A stretch of DNA of 64,000 nucleotides. It comes from Streptomyces colonosanans. Its GTDB lineage: Bacteria; Actinomycetota; Actinomycetes; Streptomycetales; Streptomycetaceae. The position numbers were made by a program, and so were the translations under genes. Each line of letters begins with the position of its first letter. The stretch's first letter is position 1. Of the stretch, positions 43,638-52,756 are shown piece after piece. The notes beneath the pieces are model-generated. The model worked only from the letters and a program-made list of their open reading frames with translations, was not told the DNA's origin and searched no databases. Location: NCBI RefSeq assembly GCF_001866645.1, contig NZ_MLYP01000030.1:18607-82606 (forward strand). The letters are read 5' to 3'.

Positions 43638-44285
43638 TCATTCCCCCAGATCGAGAGTGAGTTTGGTGACGGCGAACGCCTCGGCGTAGCGCGCGTGGCA
43701 TTCGATGCCGCGGATCCGCGCCAGCCCTAGGAACGCCTCCCGGTCGTACCAGGGCCGGTGCCGTTGCGAGGGGTAGTGCTGCTGCAGAAGCCGCACCTTT
43801 TGTTCGGCGATCTCCGGCGACAGCGGCTGGTACGCCGACGGACGGCCGAGATCGCCGTCCCACTTGACGATCTCGTAGCCGAGCACGAGGTGGTCGCGGA
43901 ATGCGGTGGGTACCAGCTGCGCCAGGCCGCGGTGATCCTGGTGCGCGTCATCGGTACGCGGGGCCAGCACGAGATCCGGCTCGGTCCCCGCGCGCAGCTC
44001 CTCGACCGCGGCCTTGGCCTCTTCCCACTGCGCGGGCAGCCGGCCGTCCGGCAGCTTGAGCACGGTCAGGCGCAGTTCGGCGCGCGGGCAGAAGGCGGCG
44101 AGCGCGGCCTGCTCCTCCTGCTCCCGCTCGCTGCCACCGCCGGAGAGCACCAGCGCGTCGATGCGCATGCCCGGCCGCGCCAGGCACAGCGTCAGCAGCG
44201 TGCCGCCGGCGCCGATGGCGATGTCGTCGCAGTGCGCGCCCACCGCGACGATCCGGTCCAGGCGCCCGGCCCCGAGCCGGATCAC
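43638..44285 (-). CDS. PIG-L family deacetylase
   Basis: 215 residues from a GTG overlapping the cytidylyltransferase stop (GTGA). The zinc motif AHCDDIAIGAGG near the start, RTDDAHQDHRG and the GYEIVKWDGDLG segment identify a LmbE/PIG-L de-N-acetylase. It is probably cytoplasmic and removes an N-acetyl group from a sugar or nucleotide-sugar in this pathway. The specific substrate is not evident. Confidence 0.9.
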   Translation of the reverse strand: MIRLGAGRLDRIVAVGAHCDDIAIGAGGTLLTLCLARPGMRIDALVLSGGGSEREQEEQAALAAFCPRAELRLTVLKLPDGRLPAQWEEAKAAVEELRAGTEPDLVLAPRTDDAHQDHRGLAQLVPTAFRDHLVLGYEIVKWDGDLGRPSAYQPLSPEIAEQKVRLLQQHYPSQRHRPWYDREAFLGLARIRGIECHARYAEAFAVTKLTLDLGE

Positions 44286-45109
44286 GCCCTCGCTCCGGCG
44301 CCGGCCCTGCTGCCGGTCGCGCCGGCCCCCGCGCCGCCTTGTTCCCACACGGCCCACGGGCGCTCGCCCCGGGCGTAGGCGGCGTCGAGCGCGGCCCGCT
44401 CCTTCACGGTGTCGGTCGGCTTCCAGAAGCCGCGGTGCTGATGCGCCACCAATCGCCCGCGCTTGGCCAGTTGGGCACATCCGTCAGCGACCAGGTCACC
44501 GTTCTCCGGGATGTGGTCGAAGACCTCCTGGCGGAGCACGAAGTAGCCGCCGTTCTCCCACAGCGGCAGTTCGCTCACCGCGGTGATGCCCCCCACCAGG
44601 CCGTCCTCGCCCAGCTCCACGCAGTGGAACGAGGACTGCGGCGGCACCACCATCATCGACGCACCGGCGTCACGCCGGGCGAACCGGTCGATCATCTCCG
44701 GCAGCGGGGCGTCGGTGAGCACGTCGGCGTAGTTGGCGAGGAACATCTCGTCGCCGTCCAGGTGATGCCGCACCCGGCGCAATCGCTCCCCGATCGGTGA
44801 CTCGATGCCGGTCTGCACGAACGTGATCGTCCAGGAGGCGATGTCGGTGGACAGCAGCTCGGTCTGCCCGCCTCGCAGCACGAAGTCGTTGGACGTCGTC
44901 TCCTCGTAGTTGAGGAAGAAGTTCTTGATGTGGTGAGCCCCGTACCCGAGACACAGGATGAACTCCGTGTGCCCGAAGTACGCGTAGTAGCGCATGACAT
45001 GCCAGATCAGCGGCCGCGGGCCGACCATCGCCATCGGCTTGGGCATGTCGTCGGAGGCTCCGCTGCGCATACGCAGCCCATAGCCGCCGCAGAACAGTAC
45101 GACCTTCAT
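44282..45109 (-). CDS. rfbF: Glucose-1-phosphate cytidylyltransferase-like nucleotidyltransferase
   Basis: 275 residues from the ATG at 45109 (overlaps the methyltransferase stop). Nucleotidyltransferase signature FCGGYGLRMRSG with PKPM, then GPRPLIWHVMRYYAYFGHTE, and ESPIGERLRRVRHHLDGDEM as in RfbF enzymes. It would make CDP-glucose from CTP and glucose-1-phosphate, the start of CDP-linked deoxy- or branched sugars. No dedicated CDP-glucose 4,6-dehydratase is annotated here; the epimerase/dehydratase at 42.5 kb may supply the next step. The open frame continues upstream into the methyltransferase only because that gene has a frame break. Confidence 0.88.
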   Translation of the reverse strand: MKVVLFCGGYGLRMRSGASDDMPKPMAMVGPRPLIWHVMRYYAYFGHTEFILCLGYGAHHIKNFFLNYEETTSNDFVLRGGQTELLSTDIASWTITFVQTGIESPIGERLRRVRHHLDGDEMFLANYADVLTDAPLPEMIDRFARRDAGASMMVVPPQSSFHCVELGEDGLVGGITAVSELPLWENGGYFVLRQEVFDHIPENGDLVADGCAQLAKRGRLVAHQHRGFWKPTDTVKERAALDAAYARGERPWAVWEQGGAGAGATGSRAGAGARA

Positions 45110-46438
45110 GACTTGACCTCGACAATGCTCAGTTCCGGGACGGGAAAGACCAGCCGGCCGCCCCAGGCGTGTACGAAGGACAGCTGCTCGACCAGCTCGG
45201 CCCGCAGGTTCCACGGGAGGACGAGGACGTAGTCCGGTCTGTCGGCGGCTATCTGCGCGGGCGGCAGGATCGGGATGCGGGTCCCCGGGGTGAACCTGCC
45301 GTGCTTGTAGGGGTTGCGGTCGACCGTGTACGGAAGCAGGTCGGGGCGGATGCCGCAGTGGTTGAGCAGGGTGTTGCCCTTGCCCGGGGCGCCGTAGCCG
45401 ACCACCGTCTCGCCGCGCTCGGCCGCCTCGATGAGGAACCGCAGGAGGTCCCGGCGCACCTTGGCCACCCGAGCGGAGAACTCGGTGTAACCGGACAGCT
45501 CTTGCAGCCCGGCGGCCTTCTCCCGGGCCAGCACGTCGGCCACCCTTCCCCAAGCTATCGACTTCTCCCCCATGCGCGGGGGGACCCCCATGCGCGGGGG
45601 GGCCCTCATGCGTGGGGGGACCCCCATGAGCAGGGGATACTCCGTTGGCCGGCTCACCGGCCACCTCGGCCGGCCGGGCCCACAGCCGGATGGAGCCGCC
45701 GTGCGTGGGCAGCAGCTCGACGTCCACGAGCGCGAGACCGCCGCTCGCCAGCGCCCGGGTCGCGGACGTGACCGTGTAGTACTGGAAGTGCTCGTGGTAG
45801 ATCGTGTCGTACTGGTTCTCCTCGATCAGGGTCAGCAGGTGCTGCACCTCGATGGAGACCCAGCCGTCGTCGGCGACCAGGGCGCGCAGCCCCCGGGTGA
45901 ACCCGACCACGTCGGGGATGTGCGCGTACACGTTGTTGGCCACGACCAGGTCCGCCGGGCCGTGCTCGGCGCGGACGGCGACGCCGGTGTCCGGATCCAG
46001 GAACTCCGTGAGCGTAGGAACACCCGCATCCCGCGCCGCGGCGCCGACGTTCACCGACGGCTCGATGCCGAGGCAGCGGATCCCCCGGTCCACCACGTGC
46101 CGCAGCAGGTACCCGTCGTTGCTCGCCACCTCGACCACGAAGGCGTCGGTGCCAAGAGCAAGGCGCTGTACGGCGTCGGCGACGAACGTGCGTGCGTGCT
46201 CCACCCAGGACGTCGAGTAGGAGGAGAAGTACGCGTACTGCGTGAACGTCTCCTCCGGCGTGATCAGCGGAGGGATCTGCGTGAGCCAGCAGTCGGTGCA
46301 GACCCGCAGGTGCAGCGGGTACGCCGGCTCCGGCATGTCCAGTTGGTCCGCGGCGAGAAAGCTTTCACACGGCGGGGTCGCCCCAAGATCGACGACGCTC
46401 GCCAGCGCCGCCGAGCCGCAGAGTCGGCATCGTGTCAT
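45106..46438 (-). pseudogene. Sugar C-methyltransferase (NovU/TylCIII-like), frame broken at a repeat
   Basis: The N-terminal part (46438 to about 45645) has a zinc-binding Methyltransf_13 start (CRLCGSAALASVVDLGATPP), the SAM motif VVEVASNDGYLL and YHEHFQYYTV. The C-terminal part (45640 to 45106) continues in another frame with ELSGYTEFSARVAKVRRDLL, GYGAPGKGNTLLNHCG and IPILPPAQIAADRP. Together they equal one C-methyltransferase of about 410 residues. The break lies in 18-bp repeats at 45572-45643, so an intact protein cannot be made from this sequence without frameshifting, unless a G-run was misread. The N-part starts with an ATGA overlap. The enzyme family methylates carbon atoms of keto-sugars. 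Confidence 0.8.
45572..45643. repeat. Tandem 18-bp repeats at the methyltransferase frame break
   Basis: Units beginning ATGCGCGGGGGGACCCCC at 45572-45589, 45590-45607, 45608-45625 and a diverged one at 45626-45643. This is the same 18-mer as in the aminotransferase gene, in the opposite orientation relative to the gene. The outer part GAGCAGGGGATA is shared with the epimerase copy. Confidence 0.9.
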
Positions 46439-47709
46439 CTACTGCCCCCATCCCGCTCGCGCGGTTGCCCCCACCGCGAGCCAGTGCTTTTGTCCCCTGC
46501 CGGCGGCGGGCTGTCCCCGCCGCCGGACCGACCCGCGATCGCGGTGCGGTACTCGTCCACCAGGCGTTCCAGCCCGACGGCCGGGCTGAAATCCTGCTCG
46601 TAGCGGCGCCGGGCCGCCTGGCCCATCTCCCGGTTGCGGGCCGACTCGGCCGCGATCCGGCGTATGCAGGACGCGAGCGAGGCGGGCTCGCCCGGCCTGT
46701 GCAGCAGACCGGTCTTCCCGTCTTCGACGAGTTCGACGAAGGCGCCGTGACCGGCGGCGACGGCCGGGACCCCCGCCGCCATCGCCTCCACGACCACCAG
46801 GCCGAACGCCTCCAGCCACGTCGAGGGAGCCACCACGGCGACCGACCGCGCGACGGCCTGCCGGCACTCCGCCGCGTCGTACAGGCCGACGTAGCGCACG
46901 TCGTCCCGGCCCCCCGCCCAGGCGGCCACCTCTCGCTCCAGTGGCCCCGCGCCGGCGACCACGAGCGGCACGCCCACACCGCCGTCCGCGGCGATCTCGT
47001 CCCACGCGGCCATGAGCAGCCGCACACCCTTGGCCTCCGCCAGCCGGCCGAGATAGAGCAGATGCTCGCCGGCGCCCGCTCGGCAGGCCCCCGGGTCGGG
47101 CACGAAGTTGTGCTTCACCGTCAGCCGCTCGGATGGCATGCCGGCCCGCACCAGGACGTCGCGCTGTGCCGCGGAGATGCAGAAGAACCGCTGCACGCCG
47201 GACCACCACCGCCGCCGGTTGACCGACAGGCTGACCGCGAGCGGCACCGTCGCCAGCCGGGAGCTGCGGTAGCAGCCGTGCCGGACGGCGGGCAGCGGCG
47301 CCGACCCGACGCACTCGGTGCACGGCCGGCCGTCCCGTTGCAGCGTGCCGGGCGGGCAGACCTGGGTGTAGTTGTGCAGCGTGGCAACAGCGGGCACGCC
47401 GGCGTCGGCGCACGCGGCCAGCACCGCGGGCGACAGGAGCGGGAAGACGTTGTGGACGTGCACCACGTCCGGCCGCTCGGCGCGGAGCCGGGCGGCGAGT
47501 TCCGCGCGGACCGCCGGGTTCCACGGCACAAGGAGCGGCACCGCGGCCTTGGCAAGGAGAGGCCGGGCGGCGATGTCGTCGCTGCGCCGTTCGAACACCT
47601 CGACCCGGTGGCCGGCCCCGCGCAGCAGCGCGACCTCCTGGTCGACGACCTTGTTCTCCCCGCTCGGCTGCGCCGAGGCGTAGCGGTTGTGCACTACGAG
47701 GACGTGCAT
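46435..47709 (-). CDS. Glycosyltransferase family 4
   Basis: 424 residues from the ATG at 47709. GT-B fold: N-terminal HVLVVHNRYASAQPSGENKV, HVHNVFPLLSPAVL, and the C-terminal donor domain with LLYLGRLAEAKGV, APSTWLEAFGLVVVEAMAAG (EX7E motif) and GLLHRPGEPASLA. The final 25 residues (GGGDSPPPAGDK) are rich in G/P and may derive from a diverged repeat near 46440-46515. It should extend the lipid-linked glycan. The stop overlaps the methyltransferase start (ATGA). Confidence 0.92.
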   Translation of the reverse strand: MHVLVVHNRYASAQPSGENKVVDQEVALLRGAGHRVEVFERRSDDIAARPLLAKAAVPLLVPWNPAVRAELAARLRAERPDVVHVHNVFPLLSPAVLAACADAGVPAVATLHNYTQVCPPGTLQRDGRPCTECVGSAPLPAVRHGCYRSSRLATVPLAVSLSVNRRRWWSGVQRFFCISAAQRDVLVRAGMPSERLTVKHNFVPDPGACRAGAGEHLLYLGRLAEAKGVRLLMAAWDEIAADGGVGVPLVVAGAGPLEREVAAWAGGRDDVRYVGLYDAAECRQAVARSVAVVAPSTWLEAFGLVVVEAMAAGVPAVAAGHGAFVELVEDGKTGLLHRPGEPASLASCIRRIAAESARNREMGQAARRRYEQDFSPAVGLERLVDEYRTAIAGRSGGGDSPPPAGDKSTGSRWGQPRERDGGSR

Positions 47710-47711
47710 GC

Positions 47712-49016
47712 TCAGGTCACCTCCGATCTCCGGGCCAACCGCGGGATGCGTCGTCGAGGGACTTCGGGCGTCGGGACGGGCGTGGCCGCGGCAGGTGCCG
47801 CCAGCAGCGAGGCGGCGACGGCCAGATGCAGCAGATACGGCGAGGCGTCGCCAAGGCCTGCCTCGGTGTACGACGCGATCGCGCAGTAGCTGATCAGGAA
47901 GATCGCGCAGGCCCTCGACAACGACGGTGGCCGCAGCAACGCGACGCCGCCCAGCACGATGATGATCGCCGCCACCAACGCGACGCCGATCAGCCCCTGT
48001 TCTTGGTAAACGGCCAGCCAGCTGTTGTCGATCGGCAGCCCGCCGAACGACTTGTCGCCCAATCCCACGCCGAACAGCTGCTCCGAGGTCGTCCGGGGGG
48101 CTGCCAGCAAGGCGTCCCAGACCTTGGCCCGACCGGTGAGGCTGGAGAAGTTCTCCTTGCTCTGTCCGCGCAGGAACCACGCCTGTAGCGCGGAGCCGAG
48201 CCCCACCGCGGCCACCGCGGCGCACAGCACCGCCGAGGTGAAGAACCGGCGAGCGGCGGCGCTGGTCAGGAGGAGCGAGCCGATCGCCAACGCCAGCCCG
48301 ATGAGCAGGCCGAGCGTGGCCGTCCGGGTATGGGTCAACCCGAGCAGGACCAGTGACGGCACGATGACTACCGCCGCGCTGGCCCTGTCGGTCCGGCGGC
48401 CCAGTAAGAGCAGCACGGCGAGCCCGATGATCACCGCGGCGTACTGTCCGATCTGCGGCGGGGTGAGCGGCCACAGCGCGCCGACCAGCCGCCCGCCGTA
48501 GAGCTCGGGCATGGCCGCGCCCGGCGAGATGACCGCGCCGGCGGCCACCGACCCGAGCACCGCGAAGTACATCCGGATGTGGTGCCGGACGAACGTCAGG
48601 CTGCCGTCCCACCAGCGGCTGAGCAGCCACAGCGTGCCGACGAAGAGAGCCAGCCGGGCGCACCGGAACAGCGCGCCGAACCCGGACTCCAGGTGCGCAC
48701 TGGAGATCACGCTCGGCACCAGCAGCAGGGTGAGCAGGAGCAAGAAGGCGCCGGCTCGGATGCGCAGCCGGAGATTGACTGCGAGGGCCAGCGCGAACGC
48801 GGCGGCCAGCGCGCCCATGGTGACCATCTGGATGAGGGAGCGGGGCAGCGGGATGATGGTCTTCGCCCCGGCGGAGCCGAGCGTGTTGAGGACCAGCAAC
48901 CCCCAGACGATCCCGACGATCCTCGGTGTGCCGTCAGGGCGCGGTTCGGCGCCGGGTTGCGTTCCCGCCGTATCCGGTCCGCCCGGCAGACCACCGCGCG
49001 TCAGGTCCCCGCCCAT
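47712..49016 (-). CDS. O-antigen ligase/polymerase-like membrane protein (Wzy/WaaL)
   Basis: 434 residues from the ATG at 49016. About eleven membrane segments with a large loop near residues 290-340 (FLRGQSKENFSSLTGRAKVW, GLGDKSFGGLPIDNSWLAVY), the Wzy_C motif pattern of ligases and polymerases. It probably joins repeat units or attaches the polymer outside the membrane. The start is one base after the beta-helix gene's stop. Confidence 0.82.
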   Translation of the reverse strand: MGGDLTRGGLPGGPDTAGTQPGAEPRPDGTPRIVGIVWGLLVLNTLGSAGAKTIIPLPRSLIQMVTMGALAAAFALALAVNLRLRIRAGAFLLLLTLLLVPSVISSAHLESGFGALFRCARLALFVGTLWLLSRWWDGSLTFVRHHIRMYFAVLGSVAAGAVISPGAAMPELYGGRLVGALWPLTPPQIGQYAAVIIGLAVLLLLGRRTDRASAAVVIVPSLVLLGLTHTRTATLGLLIGLALAIGSLLLTSAAARRFFTSAVLCAAVAAVGLGSALQAWFLRGQSKENFSSLTGRAKVWDALLAAPRTTSEQLFGVGLGDKSFGGLPIDNSWLAVYQEQGLIGVALVAAIIIVLGGVALLRPPSLSRACAIFLISYCAIASYTEAGLGDASPYLLHLAVAASLLAAPAAATPVPTPEVPRRRIPRLARRSEVT

Positions 49017-49017
49017 C

Positions 49018-50556
49018 TCAACCACCGGCCTGTGGGTCGAGGGTGCTGCCCGCGTCCTGCTGGTACGGCGTGTCCTGCCACTGCCCGAAGTCGAGTATCC
49101 GGCTCGGGTCGTGGGCGACGAACTTCCACGGTCCGAGGTAGTCGTTGTCATGCCAGCGGTTGTGCTGCTTGCGGGTGATCGCCTCGGCCACCCCTTCGCC
49201 CTGGTACGGCGACCAGTCCGGATAGGTGCCGTAGTTGGCCAGCACCGCCATTCGGTCGCACTTCACCGTGCACTTGACGACGGACTTGTCCAGCACGAAG
49301 CGGTTGCCGTGGATGTCCACCCGCTGGGTCTTCCACCGGCAGTCGGCGTAGAGCGGTGCGGTGGCGATCGCCGGCTTCGCGCAGCGGTCGGTGTCCCGCA
49401 CCAGCAATGTGCAGTCACCGGACGAGGTGTTGGCCGGGCTGTTGCAGAACCGGTCGGCGTTCTCCCACAGGGTGATCCCGGACCAATTGTTCTCCAGCAT
49501 GTTCCGGTAGATCTCGATCTTGTCCGTGCGGGCTCGGATCCGTGGTTCGCCACCGGACTCGGACAGGTAGACGGTCGCGAACGGGAAGCTGTCGCCGCGG
49601 TCGGCGTACCTGCGGCCCTCGACCCAGTTGTTCCGCCGGATCGTGTTGTTCCGGATGACCGCGTTGTAGCTGGTCTCGTAGATCAGCGCGGCACCGTCGT
49701 TGGCCTCGAGCACGTTGTTCTCGATGCGGAAGTCGTTGTTGTTGGTGTCCGCCCACAACCCTGTTCCGCGGTTGTCGTGCACCCAGTTGCCGCGCACGTC
49801 GGCGCCGTTGACGGCCCAGAACTTGATGCCTCCGGTACAGCCGCAGCCCTGCCGCCGCCGCTCCCAGTCGCCGGTGTTGTTGCCCACGATCTCGTTGCCC
49901 TCGACCACCAGGCCACTGAGATCGCCGCCGGACTTGTACGCGTTCATTCCGTACTGTCCGTTGCCGCGCAGGCAGCTGGCGCGGACCCGCTGGCGGGCAC
50001 CGGCCATCAGTCCGGCGCCGGAGTTGTCCTGGATCGTCGCGTGCTCGATCACCCAACCGTCGGCCGAGTCATGGTTGACCACGCCCTCGTTCTGCGGCGC
50101 GACGAAACCCTGCACGGTCAGGTAGCGGATGGTGACGTTGCGGGCGGCACCGCCGAACGCGTACTGGTTCTTCTTCCGGCCGTCGAGCACCGCGCCTGGC
50201 GCACCGAGGTAGCGGTCCCCCTTCTTGGGGATGACCTGGGCGTAGCGGTCCGGGTCGAGCCTGTGTTTGCCCGGTCGAAGCCAGAACGTGGTGTTCGGGG
50301 GGCTGCTCTTGGTCTTCGCTGCCAGGTCACCGATCACCGCGGGGTCGACCGTCACCGCGCCCGCCGGCGCCTTCCCTGGCCCGGCCGCGGGCTTGGCGCA
50401 CACCCGGGCCACGGGCGTGAACGGCGCCTCGGACGTGGATGGCGCAGCGGTCGGCTTTGCCCGGGCGCCCGGCGTGCTCTCACAGCCGGTTGCCGCCAGC
50501 AGGGCCAGCGCCAGCGGTGCCGCCGTCAACGCCCAGTGCCGCCTCTTGATCCCCAC
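49018..50556 (-). CDS. Right-handed beta-helix lipoprotein
   Basis: 512 residues from a GTG at 50556 with GGGAGG four bases upstream. The signal peptide ends in LLAATGCES, a lipobox-like site, so the protein should be anchored outside the cell by lipid on C24. Residues 90-440 contain repeated N-rich turns of a parallel beta-helix (ARNVTIRYLTVQGFVAPQNE, GLVVEGNEIVGNNTG, DFRIENNVLEANDGAALIYE). The fold is shared by polysaccharide lyases and C5-epimerases. No catalytic signature is certain. A role in polymer modification or editing is inferred. Confidence 0.85.
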   Translation of the reverse strand: MGIKRRHWALTAAPLALALLAATGCESTPGARAKPTAAPSTSEAPFTPVARVCAKPAAGPGKAPAGAVTVDPAVIGDLAAKTKSSPPNTTFWLRPGKHRLDPDRYAQVIPKKGDRYLGAPGAVLDGRKKNQYAFGGAARNVTIRYLTVQGFVAPQNEGVVNHDSADGWVIEHATIQDNSGAGLMAGARQRVRASCLRGNGQYGMNAYKSGGDLSGLVVEGNEIVGNNTGDWERRRQGCGCTGGIKFWAVNGADVRGNWVHDNRGTGLWADTNNNDFRIENNVLEANDGAALIYETSYNAVIRNNTIRRNNWVEGRRYADRGDSFPFATVYLSESGGEPRIRARTDKIEIYRNMLENNWSGITLWENADRFCNSPANTSSGDCTLLVRDTDRCAKPAIATAPLYADCRWKTQRVDIHGNRFVLDKSVVKCTVKCDRMAVLANYGTYPDWSPYQGEGVAEAITRKQHNRWHDNDYLGPWKFVAHDPSRILDFGQWQDTPYQQDAGSTLDPQAGG

Positions 50557-50613
50557 GCGCCCTCCCCTAGGGGACTTCTGACGGATCTCCGCGGCGTCGC
50601 GACGCCCGGCACG

Positions 50614-50756
50614 CTCCCCCGAGCTCTTCGAGCAGGGGGTACCCCCACTCGCCGCACCAGCCGAAAGCCCAAGTACGCCCAGTACGAGGGCTTCCGGCCG
50701 GCACGCCGGTGGGGGCACCGCCCGCGCGAGCGAAGCCGAGCGTGGGGGAACGCACC
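50614..50756. repeat. Two half-elements of the repeat family in an intergenic gap
   Basis: The left half reads CTCCCCCGAGCTCTTCGAGC then AGGGGGTACCCCCA. The right half reads GCGCGAGCGAAGCCGAGCGT then GGGGGA. Both are related to the copies in the aminotransferase and methyltransferase genes. The gap 50557-50797, between the beta-helix start and the end of the heparinase gene, holds no gene. Confidence 0.75.
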
Positions 50757-50797
50757 GGACGCCGCTCCTTCCTCCACGGAGTTCCATCAGAAGCCCC

Positions 50798-52756
50798 CTA
50801 GCCGCGGAACCTGAGTACGGTGGTGAAGCCCTCCGCTCCGTCGGCGAAGCCGGTGCCGACCAGCGTTGTGGTGGGTTCCTTGCGCCCGAAGCCGGCGGAG
50901 TACCAGCCCAGCGGCGGGTCGGTCTCGCCGCGATGCGCCCGCCAGCACAGCTGCCCGGGCAGCTCGAGCACCGCGGAGCGCCCCTCGCCGTCCCGGATCC
51001 AGGTGAGCACTGCCCGGTTCCCCACCAGGTCCGCGGCGATCGCCGGGCCGAGGTGGAACGCCAGGTGCACGGCCCGGACCGGGCCGCGCACCTCGTCAAC
51101 CACCCTCAGCTCCCGGCTCGCGGCCGTCAGCTCCACCCGGCGGCGATGCACGGAGCGCTGGTAACCGTCGTGCTCGGCACACCAGCGGGCCACACCCTCG
51201 TCGGATGTGTCCGCGGCCAGGACGCGGCTCTTGGCATGCCGGGTCCACAGGAACGGGCCGCCGGAGACGGACTGGTCACTGCCTTCCAGCTGCAGGGTGT
51301 TGTGGCCGAGGGTCGACCGGAAGTACTGCCGCCACTCGGGTTGCCCGTGGTAGCAGAACGTCCCCGGGTCGGCGAGCACGTCGACCCCGTCGTACCGGAC
51401 CTCCACGGACAGCGCGTCCGCGTGGGCATGCGCGGCGATGGCCAGGAAGCCGTGCGGACCACCGTCGCAGCGGCACCAGATCTCTGCCGGACCGCGCAGG
51501 ATCGTCATACCCGCGTCGGCGAAATGCGCCGGTCGGCTTGCCGGGCGGGTCACGGCCGGAGCGGTTCCAGTTTTCGGGTACGGCCGGATGAGCGCGGCCA
51601 GCAGCGGGGTGCGCACATCGGTGCCGGTCACCGCCGGCCACCAGGCGAGCCGACCGAACACGGCGTCCCCGGTGGCCAGCAGCGAGGCCCAGCGGTCGGT
51701 GCCCGCGCCGTCCAGGACCAGACCGTGCCCGTCGTCCGCGTCCCCCTGGCGCGGCGGCCGTAACCGGCTGTCCACGACGGCCGCGAGCGCGTCGGTCATC
51801 CGCAGCAGCACCAGTCGGATCGATGCGGGGACCGGCACGTCGGCGGCATCCGCCTCGGCCACCGCGGCCAGGCCGAGCTCCAGCACAAGTCCGTGATACT
51901 CGGTGGCCAGCTCGCGGTTGAGGCCGGAGGCGAAGGTGTTGCTGCGCAGATGCCGCTCCAGCGACCTCAGTGCGTCGGCTCGCCAACGCACTGAGGAGGG
52001 GAACCACCCGAACGCGCAGGCCGCGGCGAACTGCCCGGCGGCCTCGGCGACGACGTGGTTGTTCGCCGAAGACCCCCGGCTGGGGAAGGCGGCCAGCCAG
52101 CGCTGGTGGTGCCAGATCTGTTTCAGCGCCACCGGGTTGGCCTCGAACAGCCCGGCCGCGCCCGGCCAGCTGTCGAGCAGCCGGCGGATCCACACCCAGG
52201 ACAGCAGCCGGATGCCCAGCTCGATGCCGCTGATCCAGTGCACGCCGCGCAGCGGTGGGTTGGCCGTCCACCACGACCGCAGGTGCTCGGCCACTCGCTC
52301 GGCGTACCGCTCGTTCCCGGTGGTCGCGTAGGCGGCGGCGAGCACGGTGAGGTACTGATGCCGGGACAGCTCCCAGATCTGCTTGATGTCCCCGACCGCG
52401 TCCTCGTTCCGGTACGGCACGTCGAAGGCGTAGCCCCACGGAGCTCGGCGCCCGGTTTTCGGGTCGCACCACCAATCCGGGTCGACCAGGTCGTCGCGGA
52501 CCACCCCGAAATACTGGGCGTGCCCGTACATCAGCCGGTCCGCCTCGGTGATGAGACGTTTCGCGGCGTCCGGAGGTATTGCGGCAATCGTCCCGGCGGG
52601 CAGTACCGCGGTGAACCGGGCGCCGGTCACGCTCGGGCAGTTCGGCCGCGCCGACCGCCACCGCCGCCTGCGCACCGCGTCGCCCACCCGGCCGCCGACC
52701 TCCCGTGGTCCCATCCGGGACAGCCGCCGCAGGTACCAGCCCGCGCTCATGGTCAT
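50798..52756 (-). CDS. Heparinase II/III-family protein
   Basis: 652 residues from an ATG overlapping the oxidoreductase stop (ATGA). An N-terminal alpha/alpha-toroid (YLTVLAAAYATTGNERYAER, WISGIELGIRLLSWVWIRRL, SSANNHVVAEAAG) is followed by the Hepar_II_III beta-sandwich (HAHADALSVEVRYDGVDVLA, DPGTFCYHG, LGHNTLQLEGSDQS). Members cleave uronic-acid polysaccharides by elimination. There is no signal peptide, so it appears cytoplasmic, unusual for a lyase. It may act on precursors or serve another role in uronate polymer synthesis. Confidence 0.9.
   Translation of the reverse strand: MTMSAGWYLRRLSRMGPREVGGRVGDAVRRRRWRSARPNCPSVTGARFTAVLPAGTIAAIPPDAAKRLITEADRLMYGHAQYFGVVRDDLVDPDWWCDPKTGRRAPWGYAFDVPYRNEDAVGDIKQIWELSRHQYLTVLAAAYATTGNERYAERVAEHLRSWWTANPPLRGVHWISGIELGIRLLSWVWIRRLLDSWPGAAGLFEANPVALKQIWHHQRWLAAFPSRGSSANNHVVAEAAGQFAAACAFGWFPSSVRWRADALRSLERHLRSNTFASGLNRELATEYHGLVLELGLAAVAEADAADVPVPASIRLVLLRMTDALAAVVDSRLRPPRQGDADDGHGLVLDGAGTDRWASLLATGDAVFGRLAWWPAVTGTDVRTPLLAALIRPYPKTGTAPAVTRPASRPAHFADAGMTILRGPAEIWCRCDGGPHGFLAIAAHAHADALSVEVRYDGVDVLADPGTFCYHGQPEWRQYFRSTLGHNTLQLEGSDQSVSGGPFLWTRHAKSRVLAADTSDEGVARWCAEHDGYQRSVHRRRVELTAASRELRVVDEVRGPVRAVHLAFHLGPAIAADLVGNRAVLTWIRDGEGRSAVLELPGQLCWRAHRGETDPPLGWYSAGFGRKEPTTTLVGTGFADGAEGFTTVLRFRG

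Noticed and set aside
44282..46438. One 718-residue protein joining a methyltransferase to a nucleotidyltransferase
   Set aside because: The single frame is produced by the frame break in the repeat. The true C-terminal half of the methyltransferase is in another frame and ends at the ATGA overlap of the next gene.
46440..46515. Certain copy of the palindromic repeat at the end of the GT4 gene
   Set aside because: Only general G/C richness and short CCCC/GGGG runs are shared; similarity was too weak to list as a feature.
46435..48663. A 742-residue frame reading upstream of the GT4 gene into the ligase gene
   Set aside because: Residues before the ATG at 47709 are arginine-rich nonsense, and the ligase gene occupies this DNA in another frame.
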